A stretch of DNA of 33,689 bases from contig NZ_JTHL01000001.1 in NCBI RefSeq assembly GCF_000818195.1, forward strand, positions 6,723,040 to 6,756,728, written 5' to 3'. The position numbers and the translations under genes were made by a program. Origin of the DNA: Streptomyces sp. 150FB. Lineage in GTDB: Bacteria; Actinomycetota; Actinomycetes; Streptomycetales; Streptomycetaceae. The number at the start of each line of letters is the position of its first letter. Position 1 is the first letter of the stretch. The notes beneath the pieces were generated by a model. It did no database searches. It had not been told where the DNA came from and saw nothing but the letters and a program-made list of their open reading frames with translations. Shown one piece after another: positions 19,615 through 27,437 of the stretch.

Positions 19615-20534
19615 CCGGGATGGTGTCAGGGACGGCGCCCGGTGTGGCGCCCGGTGAGCGGTCCGCGGCGGGCGGCGACCCCGTGATCGAGATCCGGGGA
19701 CTGCGCAAGCTCTACGGCGAGGCGGTCGCCGTGCACAGCGTCGACCTGGACGTGCGGCGCGGCGAGGTGTTCGCCCTGCTCGGCCCCAACGGCGCCGGGA
19801 AGACCACGATCGTCGAGATCCTCGAAGGGTTCCGGAGCCACGACGCCGGCACCGTACGGGTACTGGGCAGCGACCCCTGGCGGGCCCCCGAACGGTGGCG
19901 GTCCCGGATCGGTGTCGTCCTCCAGAGCACCAGCGAGTTCGAGGACCTGACCGTCATCGAGGTGCTGCGCGAGTTCTCCCGTTACTACCCGCACTCGCGG
20001 GACCCGGACGAACTCATCGAACTGGTGGGACTCACCTCCCACCGCCGCAAGCGCACCGACAAGCTCTCCGGCGGCCAGCAGCGCCGCCTGGACGTGGCCC
20101 TCGGCATCGTCGGCAACCCCGAACTCCTCTTCCTGGACGAGCCGACCACCGGTTTCGACCCGCAGAGCAGACACGACTTCTGGGCGCTCATCCGGCAGCT
20201 CGTCCACGACGGCACCACCATCGTGCTCACCACGCACTATCTGGAGGAGGCCGAACAGCTCGCCGACCGGGTCGCCGTCATCGTGGGCGGCAGGATCCTG
20301 GAGGTCGGGATACCCGAGACGCTGGGCGGCCGGGACCGCGAGGTGGCCACCGTCACCTGGACCGGACCTGGAGGGCCCGAGAGCGTACGGACCACCGCCC
20401 CCACCAAGGTCATCGCCGACCTGCACCACACGTTCGCCGGAGAGGCCCCGGGGCTCACCGTCGCCCGGCCCACCCTGGAGGACGTCTACCTGGAGATGAT
20501 CGGCGCAGTCGGCGCCGGTACGGAGGCATCATGA
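19611..20534 (+). CDS. ABC transporter ATP-binding protein (ABC-2, DrrA-like)
   Basis: A 307-residue nucleotide-binding subunit. It shows Walker A GPNGAGKTT (from residue 58), the Q-loop in GVVLQST, signature LSGGQQRR, Walker B LLFLDEP with its catalytic Glu, the D-loop segment and the switch His in LTTHYLEEAEQLADR. A C-terminal extension of about 70 residues follows, as in the DrrA/antibiotic-resistance group. It pairs with the permease encoded next, which starts at the overlapping ATGA. The complex would use ATP to export the product or an intermediate. GTG 19611 overlaps the previous stop and is preferred; ATG 19620 is an in-frame alternative. The same frame extends far upstream without a convincing start. 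Confidence 0.95.
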   Translation: MTGMVSGTAPGVAPGERSAAGGDPVIEIRGLRKLYGEAVAVHSVDLDVRRGEVFALLGPNGAGKTTIVEILEGFRSHDAGTVRVLGSDPWRAPERWRSRIGVVLQSTSEFEDLTVIEVLREFSRYYPHSRDPDELIELVGLTSHRRKRTDKLSGGQQRRLDVALGIVGNPELLFLDEPTTGFDPQSRHDFWALIRQLVHDGTTIVLTTHYLEEAEQLADRVAVIVGGRILEVGIPETLGGRDREVATVTWTGPGGPESVRTTAPTKVIADLHHTFAGEAPGLTVARPTLEDVYLEMIGAVGAGTEAS

Positions 20535-21391
20535 CCACCCCTTCCGCCACCGCTCTCGCCCCGCGCCCGCGGGCACCGCGCCCGCAGGCCGGGCTGCGGC
20601 GCGTCCTCGTACTCGGCGGGCACCGCGGCCTGATGGAGGTGCTGGTCTTCTTCCGTGGCACCGAGACCGTGGTGTTCTCGCTGCTGTTCCCGGTGTTCGC
20701 CCTGATCATCTTCAGCTCGATGTTCCGGGGCGACATCACGCCGGGAGTCTCGTACAGCGACTACCTGGTGCCCGGCGTCATCGCGACCGGACTGATGGTC
20801 ACCGGCTTCCAGACCCTCGCGATCTCCATCGCCATCGAACGCGACCGGGGCGCCCTGAAGCGGCTCGCCGCCACGCCGATGCCCCGCTCCTCGTACTTCA
20901 TCGGCAAGATCGTCATGGTGCTGGTGACCAGCCTCGTCGAGACGGGCGTCCTGCTCGCCGTGTCGATGATCGTGTACGGCACGCACCTTCCGCGCGGCTC
21001 GGCCGGCTGGATCACCTTCGCCTGGGTCGGCCTGCTGGGCACCACCGCCTGCACACTGTGCGGGATCGCGCTGTCGTCGGTGCCGCGCAGCGGCCGGGCC
21101 GCGCCCGCCGTGGTCGCGCCGTTCGCCTTCGTACTCCAGTTCATCTCCGGCGCCGCGCTGGTCTTCACCAACCTCCCCTCCTGGCTCCAGTGGATCGCCT
21201 CGGTGTTCCCGCTGAAGTGGATGTGCCAGGGCCTGCGTTCGGTGCTGCTGCCCGCGTCTTTCGCCTCGCACGAGGCGGCGGGGAGCTGGCAGCTCGGCTG
21301 GGTCGCCGTCGTCCTGTCGGCGTGGGTTGTGGTCGGTCTGCTGCTGTGCACCATGACCTTCCGCTGGACCAAGACCAGGAACGGTGGCTGA
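20531..21391 (+). CDS. ABC-2 type transporter permease
   Basis: A 286-residue membrane protein with six hydrophobic segments, beginning near VVFSLLFPVFALIIF and ending near LGWVAVVLSAWVVVGLLL. Between segments 2 and 3 is the ERDRGALKRLAATPMP stretch typical of ABC-2 (DrrB-like) permeases, the coupling region with the ATPase. Before the first segment lies a Pro/Arg-rich cytoplasmic leader of about 35 residues. The ATG at 20531 overlaps the ATPase stop (ATGA), as expected for a two-component exporter. It forms the transmembrane channel for the ATPase at 19611-20534. Together with the MFS protein it gives the cluster two export systems. Confidence 0.95.
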   Translation: MTTPSATALAPRPRAPRPQAGLRRVLVLGGHRGLMEVLVFFRGTETVVFSLLFPVFALIIFSSMFRGDITPGVSYSDYLVPGVIATGLMVTGFQTLAISIAIERDRGALKRLAATPMPRSSYFIGKIVMVLVTSLVETGVLLAVSMIVYGTHLPRGSAGWITFAWVGLLGTTACTLCGIALSSVPRSGRAAPAVVAPFAFVLQFISGAALVFTNLPSWLQWIASVFPLKWMCQGLRSVLLPASFASHEAAGSWQLGWVAVVLSAWVVVGLLLCTMTFRWTKTRNGG

Positions 21392-21393
21392 CG

Positions 21394-22584
21394 GTGGCCC
21401 ACATCGCTTTCTTCACCCCGGCGTCCTCCGGCCACATCAACCCGACCCTCGGTGTCGCCGCCGAACTGCTGCGGCGCGGTCACCGGGTGACGTACGCGAC
21501 GACCGACGACTACGCCGAGCGGGTCGCCGAGGTCAGCACCAGGATCGTGCGGTACGAGGAGAAGCACGCCGGCGACTTCCGCTCCTTCAAGTTCACCGGC
21601 CGCAGCCTCATCGACGCCATGTCGGCGAGCCTCGCCGAGACCGCCGGCCTCTACCCCGAACTCCGCGACGCGTTCGCCGGCGACCGCCCCGACCTCGTCG
21701 TCCACGACAACGGCGCCTGGTGGGGCCGGCTGCTCGCCGAGCACTGGGGGACCCCGTCCGTCCAGGTCTGCCCGATGCTCGTCTCCAACGACAGTTGGTC
21801 GATCTCGGACCGCTACACCAGGTTCAGCGCCTTCAGCCCACGGCTCTGGACGTTCTTCGTCCGGCTCAGCAAGACCCTCCGGGACCTGGGCTCGTCGATC
21901 CCGCCGAAGGACCTGCTCAGCGGCGCCGGGAAGGACAGCCTGGTCTTCATCCCGCGCGCCTTCCAGTACAGCGGCGACACCTTCGACGACAGCTACCACT
22001 TCGTCGGCCCCTGCCTGCACCCGCGCCGCTTCCTCGGCACCTGGCAGCGCCCCGCCGACCTCGAAGGCCCGCTGGTGCTGGTGACCCTGGGCACCATCTA
22101 CAACCAGCGGCCGGAGTTCTTCCGCACCTGCGCCGAGGCGTGCGGCGGACTGGGCGGCCGGGTCGTGATCGCCGTCGGCGACGGCGTCGACCCGGCCGGA
22201 CTCGGGGCCCTGCCACCGGATGTGGAGGTGCACCGGTACGTCGCACAGCTCGACGTCCTCGCCCACGCCGACCTGTTCATCACCCACGCGGGGATGGGCA
22301 GCACCATGGAGGCGCTGCACCACGGGGTGCCGATGCTCGCCGTACCGCAGATGGCCGAGGAGCAGGCCAACGCCGACCGGATCGCCGAACTCGGCATCGG
22401 CCGCACCCTCGACCCGGCGGGCCTGACCGTGGACACACTGCGCGAGGCCGTACGCGACCTGCTCGCCGACGACACCGTTCTGCGCCGCGCACGCGCGCTG
22501 CGCGACGAGACCCGGGCCGCCGGCGGCGCACCGGCCGCGGCCGACCGTATCGAGGCACGACTGCGGGACGGGGCGGCCGTATGA
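21394..22584 (+). CDS. Macrolide-type glycosyltransferase (MGT/OleD-like, GT1, GT-B fold)
   Basis: A 396-residue UDP/dTDP-sugar glycosyltransferase. The N-terminal acceptor half has ASSGHINPTLG with the conserved catalytic-type His. The C-terminal nucleotide-sugar half has LVTLGTIY and the signature HAGMGSTMEALHHGVPMLAVPQMAEQ-like stretch. Length and motifs match the MGT group, which includes macrolide-inactivating OleD/OleI and biosynthetic deoxysugar transferases. GTG 21394 lies two bases after the permease stop. Its stop overlaps an ATG (ATGA). It may attach the deoxysugar implied by the neighbouring 3-ketoreductase, or inactivate the product intracellularly before ABC export, as in oleandomycin self-resistance. 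Sequence alone does not separate these roles. No separate P450-like auxiliary partner of the DesVIII type is seen. Confidence 0.92.
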   Translation: MAHIAFFTPASSGHINPTLGVAAELLRRGHRVTYATTDDYAERVAEVSTRIVRYEEKHAGDFRSFKFTGRSLIDAMSASLAETAGLYPELRDAFAGDRPDLVVHDNGAWWGRLLAEHWGTPSVQVCPMLVSNDSWSISDRYTRFSAFSPRLWTFFVRLSKTLRDLGSSIPPKDLLSGAGKDSLVFIPRAFQYSGDTFDDSYHFVGPCLHPRRFLGTWQRPADLEGPLVLVTLGTIYNQRPEFFRTCAEACGGLGGRVVIAVGDGVDPAGLGALPPDVEVHRYVAQLDVLAHADLFITHAGMGSTMEALHHGVPMLAVPQMAEEQANADRIAELGIGRTLDPAGLTVDTLREAVRDLLADDTVLRRARALRDETRAAGGAPAAADRIEARLRDGAAV

Positions 22585-22793
22585 GCGCGGGGGAGAGACT
22601 GCGGCGCGGGTGGGCCGGGTACGGCGAGGGCGGCCGTGCCGGCGCCGCCCGAACGCGACGACCGGACACGGGTCTTCCGGGTCGCCGGGGTCTGCCGGGT
22701 CTTCGGGGCACTCCGGATATTCCAAGGCACGGTCAGCAAGGACGGCGGTGCGCGTACGGTGTGCGCCGCCCGGACGTGAGGGGGCCCGGATGA
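22581..22793 (+). CDS. Possible 70-codon bridging ORF (doubtful gene)
   Basis: An ATG overlaps the glycosyltransferase stop (ATGA), and this ORF's own stop overlaps the ketoreductase ATG (ATGA), so it fills the whole gap between them. The product would be Arg/Gly/Pro-rich with no domain, membrane segment or recognisable motif, and no clear ribosome-binding site. It may only pass ribosomes along by coupled translation, or be chance in GC-rich DNA. The gap also contains 9-bp GGGTCTTCC-like degenerate repeats around 22675-22712. Confidence 0.25.
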   Translation: MSAGERLRRGWAGYGEGGRAGAARTRRPDTGLPGRRGLPGLRGTPDIPRHGQQGRRCAYGVRRPDVRGPG

Positions 22794-23878
22794 CCGGGAA
22801 CGTTTCAGCGAGCGCGCGGCCGGACAACTCGCCGGCGGATGGCTCTCCGGCGGATGGCTCTCCGGCGGGTGGCTCTTCGGCGGATGGCCGGCTCCGCGTC
22901 GGCGTACTGGGCTGCTCGGCCATCGCGTGGCGGCGCGCCGTACCCGCCGTCCTGTCGGGCCCGCGCACCACACTCACCGCCGTCGCCAGCCGCGACCCGC
23001 TCAAGGCCGCGCGGTTCGCGGAACGCTTCCGCTGCGCCGCCGCCACCGACTACCGCGACCTGCTCGCCCGCGACGACGTCGACGCCGTCTACCTGTCGCT
23101 GCCCAACTCCCTGCACCTGTCCTGGGGCCTGGAGGTGCTGCGGGCCGGAAAGCACCTGCTGGTGGAGAAGCCCGCCACCGACTCGGCGGCGGGGGCCAGG
23201 GAACTCGCCCGCGAGGCCGCCGAGCGCGGCCTGGTGCTCCGGGAGAACTTCACCTTCCTCCACAACTCCCAGCACAGCACGGTCCAGGAGCTGTTGGCCG
23301 CCGGCCGGATCGGTACCGTACGGTCCTTCAGCGCCGCGTTCTGCTTCCCGCCGCTGCCCGCCGACGACATCCGCTACGTCCCCGACCTCGGCGGCGGAGC
23401 CCTCCTCGACACCGGCCTCTACCCGATCCGCGCCGCTCAACTCCTGCTCGGCGAGACGCTGGACGTGGCAGGCGCCACCCTGCGGATCGACGGGGAACGC
23501 GGCATCGACGTCGCCGGACAGGCGCTGCTGACCTCCGCCGACGGAGTGCTCGCCGACATCCAGTTCGGCTTCGAACACGCCTACGGCTCCTGGTACTCGC
23601 TGTGGGGAAGCACCGGACGGATGTATCTGGACCGCGCCTTCACCCCGATGGAGACCTGGACGCCGACGCTGCGCATCGATGAACAGAACCGCAGCGAGGA
23701 GCTCAGGCTGCCGCCTGACCACCAGTTCGAGAACAGCATCGGCTCCTTCGCAGGGGCAGCCCTCGCCGGCCGTGGCGCGGGGGCTCCGGAAGAGGCGGAG
23801 CGGTGCGCGCAGACCGTACGGACCATGGAACTCGTCGAGGAGATCCAGCGCGTGGCGGTCCGCGTCAGCGCCAAGTAA
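22790..23878 (+). CDS. NDP-hexose 3-ketoreductase (Gfo/Idh/MocA family, KijD10-like)
   Basis: A 362-residue NAD(P)-dependent oxidoreductase. The Rossmann motif GVLGCSAIAWRRAVPA begins about residue 43, followed by the DDVDAVYLSLPNSLH strand, the catalytic EKP (near residue 126), ENFTFLHNSQH and GGGALLDTGLYPIRAA. These segments match the sugar C-3 ketoreductase KijD10 as I remember it. Such enzymes reduce the 3-keto group formed by NDP-hexose 2,3-dehydratase, completing C-2 deoxygenation; the dehydratase gene here lies at 14266-15746. The N-terminus has an extra, repetitive Ser/Pro/Ala/Gly/Asp leader of about 35 residues. ATG 22790 has GAGGGGG six bases upstream and is preferred over in-frame upstream codons. 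No glucose-1-phosphate thymidylyltransferase or 4,6-dehydratase is visible in the window. Confidence 0.9.
   Translation: MTGNVSASARPDNSPADGSPADGSPAGGSSADGRLRVGVLGCSAIAWRRAVPAVLSGPRTTLTAVASRDPLKAARFAERFRCAAATDYRDLLARDDVDAVYLSLPNSLHLSWGLEVLRAGKHLLVEKPATDSAAGARELAREAAERGLVLRENFTFLHNSQHSTVQELLAAGRIGTVRSFSAAFCFPPLPADDIRYVPDLGGGALLDTGLYPIRAAQLLLGETLDVAGATLRIDGERGIDVAGQALLTSADGVLADIQFGFEHAYGSWYSLWGSTGRMYLDRAFTPMETWTPTLRIDEQNRSEELRLPPDHQFENSIGSFAGAALAGRGAGAPEEAERCAQTVRTMELVEEIQRVAVRVSAK
22831..22890 (+). repeat. 15-bp tandem repeat in ketoreductase N-terminal leader
   Basis: Four copies of a 15-bp unit (TCCGGCGGATGGCTC with small changes) at 22831-22845, 22846-22860, 22861-22875 and 22876-22890. They encode repeated Ser-Pro-Ala-Asp-Gly just before the Rossmann fold. 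Confidence 0.88.
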
Positions 23879-24129
23879 CCGCCGGTGGGCGGCGGTCGCA
23901 CGGCCGGTCGCACCACCGATGGCAGGGCCGATGGCACTGCCTGTGGCGGGCGCACGGCCGGACCCGTCGGGCAGCGGATCAGGTCGCTAAGGGATCTCCT
24001 AGAGAATCCCGGCCGCCCCGCCACCGGCCCGTTCCTGGACAGATACTCGGTCACATCAGGCGGGGCAAGGCGCGACCGGGAGCCTGTCGCTCACGGCGCG
24101 CCGCGCACGCGGCGAAGAGGGAGACCGAC
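23879..24129 (+). promoter_or_regulatory. Intergenic region with imperfect dyad; possible internal promoter/operator
   Basis: A 251-bp gap, the largest in the rightward operon. At 23991-24010 is a 20-bp element with GGGAT and ATCCC outer arms and CTC/GAG inner arms around CTA, one base bulged. This 8-bp stem could be an operator half-site pair or an RNA hairpin. GATACT at 24042-24047 resembles a -10 box, but I find no matching -35. GAGGGAG precedes GTG 24130. No coding signal was seen in the gap. Confidence 0.35.
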
Positions 24130-27100
24130 GTGTCAGCCGTTCAACAGCAGCAGCCGTTCCGGCGACCGGTGTCGCCCGTGGAATGGTGGATCGCCGGGCA
24201 TCCCCGCGGCACCGTTCCCGTCCTGCACATCGTCGTGGAGGGGACAGGACCGCTGACGGCGGACCGGCTCACCACCGCGGTGGTGGCCGCCTCCGACGCG
24301 GTCCCCGGCACCCGGCTCACCCGCGACGGCCAGTTCTGGGCCGACACCGCGGTGCCTCCCACCGTACGGACGCTCACCCTCCCCGACGGTACGGAGATCA
24401 CCGAACTCGCCGAACTCCACGCGCCGTTGGCCGACGAGGGGGGCCACACCTGCGAGGTGCTGCTCATCACGGGCCCGGCGGCCACCTCTGTTGTGTTCCG
24501 CGCCTCGCACGCGGTGATGGACGCCCACGGCGTTCTGCTGTGGGCGGCCGACGTGTTCCGCGCGCTGCGCGGCGAACCCCTCGTCGGCGCCGGGGACACC
24601 GCCACCGAGACGGACGTCCTGCCCCCGCTCGAAGCGGGCGTCACACTCGAACCGCCCGTGATGGACCGCCCGCCGCTGCTCGGCTCCGGACCCGCCACGG
24701 GCGAGGCGGCCGAGGGAGCCCGCCGCGTCTTCTGGCGCCGCCGCACCGTCGACGGCTACCACCCGGGCCTGGTCGCCAAGTTCGCCACGGCCATCGCCGA
24801 CGAGGTCGGCTCCGACCAGGCGCGCTTCGCCGTACCGGTCGATTTGCGCCGCTACGCCCCGGACGTACGCTCCACGGCGAGCCTCTCGCACAGCTTGCCG
24901 TTCGCCGTACCGGCGGGGCAGCCCTGGGAGACCACCCACCAGCAGCTCCTGACGCTGCTCTCCGACTCCGCCGACTCGCCGGCCCGGCTCGACCCGCGGA
25001 TTCTTGACGTCCCGATGCCTCAGTTGAGGACCATGAACGCGGGGATCCAGTCGGAGGTCACACGGACCGGCCAGTACCCCTCCGACGCCTCCCTCTCGCA
25101 CATCGGCCGCGCCGAGTTGGCCGACTACAGCGGTGACACGTTCCGGGCCGCCACGCTCTATTCCCTGTCGATGTCGCCGGTCGGGGGGCCGGTGGAACTC
25201 GACATGGTGGAGTCAGGTGGACACACCGAAATCACGGTCACCTGGCACAACGGCCCCGGACTCGCCGAGCGGGCGGGGCAGTTGCTCGACCGGTTGGCGG
25301 AAAGCCTCTCACCGGCGGCCCACCGCCGGTGGGCCGGCAACAACACCGCCGAGCCGCTGCCGGACGGCCTGACCGTCGTCCAGCTCTTCGCGCGGCAGGT
25401 CCGGGCCACCCCGGACGCCGTCGCCGTCGAGGGCCCGGACGGTGACCTGACGTACGCCCAACTGGAGCGCAGCTCAAGGGCCGTGGCGCACGCACTGCGC
25501 ACCAGGGGAACGGGCCGCGACGAGGTCGTAGGTGTCCTCGCCGACCGCTCGACCGCCGCGATCACCGCGATCTGGGGCATCCTCAGGGCCGGCGCCGCCT
25601 ATCTGCCGCTCGACGCCCAGCACCCGGACGCGCGGATCGCCGACCACCTGAGCGACGCGGGTGCGCCGGTCTGCCTGGTGGAGGGCACGCAGGCGGGCCG
25701 GGCGGCGGCCGCCGTACCGGAGGGCTGCGAGTCGCTGCTGCTGGAGGAACTGCCTGCTGCCGAAACGCTCGACGAGCCGTGGCAGGACGCCGACGTACGC
25801 CCCGAAGACCTGGTGTACGTGATGTACACCTCCGGCTCGACGGGCCGGCCCAAGGGCGTCGAGATCGAGCACCGCGCGCTCCTCAACTACACGCGGTGGG
25901 CCACCCGCGACCTCGGCATCGACGCCGGAACCCGGATTCCCCTGCTCACCTCGCTCTCCTTCGACGTCTCCTGCACCTCCGTCTTTCTGCCGCTGCTCGC
26001 GGGCGGCACCCTGCTGCTGCCCTCGGGCCCGCCGGACCACGCCACCCTGCGCGAAGTGCTGCTGAAGTCCGGCGCCACCGTCCTGTCGATGACACCGTCC
26101 CTGCTCGAACTGATCTGTGAGCTGGACATCGAGCCCACCGGCGTACACACCGTCGTCACCGTCGGCGAGGCACTGCGCCGTGCCGTCGCCGAACGGGCAC
26201 AGGCGATGTTCGGTACGGACTGCGCCCTGCTCAACCTCTACGGTCCCACCGAGGCCACCGTCGAAATGACCCGGCACCGCTACGACCCGGCGACCGACCG
26301 GGCGGCGGGCGTCCCGATCGGCGTACCCACCGCGAACTGCTCCCTGTACCTGCTCGACAGACACGGCCGTCATGTGGCCCCGGGCGAACTCGGCGAACTC
26401 CACATAGGAGGCGTCCAGTTGGCGCGCGGCTACCGTGGCAGGCCGGACCTTACCCGGGAACGCTTCGGCCACCTCGCCGACGGCACCCGCGTCTACCGCA
26501 CCGGCGACATCGGGCGGGTGCTGCCCTCGGGCGTGATCGAGTACGTCGGACGCTCCGACGAACAGGTCAAGGTGCTCGGCCACCGCGTCGAACCGGCCGA
26601 GATCGCCCAAGTGCTGGAGGAGCACCCGAGCGTGCTGCGGGCCGCCGTCATCGCGCGCAGCCGTACGGGCCAGCAGCACAGGACGCTCTGCGCGTACGTG
26701 CAGGGAAACGCCACAGGCGCGGCAGGCGCGGCAGGCGCGGCAGGCGTGGCGGGCACCGCTGCCGCCGACACGGCCCCGCTCGACACGGCCGCACTCCACA
26801 CGTACCTCGCCGAACGGCTGCCCTCCTACATGCTGCCCGCCTCCATCACCGTCGTCACCGGCTTCCCGCAGACGGTCAGCGGCAAGATCGACGCCAACCG
26901 GCTGCCCGACCCGTTCGCCGGCCTCGTCCCGGCCGCCGGCACCGCCCCCGTACGCGACGAGACCGGCGGCGCAGTCGCCGCCGTCTGGGGGGACCTGTTC
27001 GGCATCGACCCCGAACGGCTCGGCGAGGACGCCGACTTCCATCAGCTCGGCGGCGACTCGCTGCTGATGCTCTCGATGATCGCCGCCGTCTGCCGGCAGG

Positions 27101-27228
27101 TGGTCGGACCCGAGGCCGAGCCCCGATTCCTGGAGCGCCTCGGGGACGTCATCCGCGAACCCACCATCGCCCGGGTGGCCGAGATCGCCCGCGAGGTCCG
27201 CGACAGCGGATCGGTCGTCCCCGCCTGA
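24130..27228 (+). CDS. NRPS, single module with atypical N-terminal condensation-like domain (C*-A-T)
   Basis: A 1032-residue paralogue of the NRPS at 15955-19077, collinear from the N-terminal RRPVSPVEWW through the carrier domain. The condensation-like domain has SHAVMDA (His127, Asp131) in place of HHxxxDG. The A domain (about 415-905) shows A3 [12 protein letters not shown]5 LYGPTEAT, A7 YRTGD, A8 DEQVKVLGHRVEP and A10 TVSGKID. The by-eye pocket code is D-V-T-S-V-V-L-V-E, sharing D235, T239, S278, V299 and V330 with its paralogue, so the substrates may be related but not identical; I cannot name them. The carrier has GGDSLL (Ser977) and the same extended helix region. There is no TE or docking domain. 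GTG 24130 is supported by GAGGGAG seven bases upstream. The PKS follows after 195 bp. Confidence 0.92.
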   Translation: MSAVQQQQPFRRPVSPVEWWIAGHPRGTVPVLHIVVEGTGPLTADRLTTAVVAASDAVPGTRLTRDGQFWADTAVPPTVRTLTLPDGTEITELAELHAPLADEGGHTCEVLLITGPAATSVVFRASHAVMDAHGVLLWAADVFRALRGEPLVGAGDTATETDVLPPLEAGVTLEPPVMDRPPLLGSGPATGEAAEGARRVFWRRRTVDGYHPGLVAKFATAIADEVGSDQARFAVPVDLRRYAPDVRSTASLSHSLPFAVPAGQPWETTHQQLLTLLSDSADSPARLDPRILDVPMPQLRTMNAGIQSEVTRTGQYPSDASLSHIGRAELADYSGDTFRAATLYSLSMSPVGGPVELDMVESGGHTEITVTWHNGPGLAERAGQLLDRLAESLSPAAHRRWAGNNTAEPLPDGLTVVQLFARQVRATPDAVAVEGPDGDLTYAQLERSSRAVAHALRTRGTGRDEVVGVLADRSTAAITAIWGILRAGAAYLPLDAQHPDARIADHLSDAGAPVCLVEGTQAGRAAAAVPEGCESLLLEELPAAETLDEPWQDADVRPEDLVYVMYTSGSTGRPKGVEIEHRALLNYTRWATRDLGIDAGTRIPLLTSLSFDVSCTSVFLPLLAGGTLLLPSGPPDHATLREVLLKSGATVLSMTPSLLELICELDIEPTGVHTVVTVGEALRRAVAERAQAMFGTDCALLNLYGPTEATVEMTRHRYDPATDRAAGVPIGVPTANCSLYLLDRHGRHVAPGELGELHIGGVQLARGYRGRPDLTRERFGHLADGTRVYRTGDIGRVLPSGVIEYVGRSDEQVKVLGHRVEPAEIAQVLEEHPSVLRAAVIARSRTGQQHRTLCAYVQGNATGAAGAAGAAGVAGTAAADTAPLDTAALHTYLAERLPSYMLPASITVVTGFPQTVSGKIDANRLPDPFAGLVPAAGTAPVRDETGGAVAAVWGDLFGIDPERLGEDADFHQLGGDSLLMLSMIAAVCRQVVGPEAEPRFLERLGDVIREPTIARVAEIAREVRDSGSVVPA
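26716..26751 (+). repeat. 9-bp tandem repeat in A-domain C-terminal subdomain
   Basis: About four copies of GGCGCGGCA (last one altered) at 26716-26724, 26725-26733, 26734-26742 and 26743-26751. They encode a Gly-Ala-Ala run in a surface loop between motifs A8 and A10 that is absent from the paralogue. Confidence 0.85.
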
Positions 27229-27423
27229 CCCGACTCGACCTGACCGACCCTGTCCGACCCGACTCACCCTGCCACCGGACAGCAGCGGACCGACACCACC
27301 GGACCGATACGACCCGGACCGATCACGTCCCGGCAGCGGCGACCGCGACAGCGACCGCCGCTCCCGCCCCCGCGCTGCCGACGAAAGCAGCCGGCAGACA
27401 TGGCGAACGAGGAGCCAACAGAA
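27229..27423 (+). other. Intergenic CCGAC-rich low-complexity stretch before the PKS gene
   Basis: A 195-bp gap with repeated CCGAC/CCGGACCGA-like words from 27229 to about 27330, similar in composition to the repeated 3' end of the first NRPS gene. No promoter, terminator hairpin or coding signal is convincing. The final part holds the duplicated ATG described separately. Confidence 0.5.
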
Positions 27424-27437
27424 ATGGCGAACGAGGA
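27400..27437 (+). repeat. 14-bp direct repeat duplicating the PKS start codon
   Basis: ATGGCGAACGAGGA occurs at 27400-27413 and again at 27424-27437, 24 bp apart and in frame. The first copy carries GAGGAG, which lies at ribosome-binding distance from the second ATG, so 27424 is the likely start. Confidence 0.85.
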
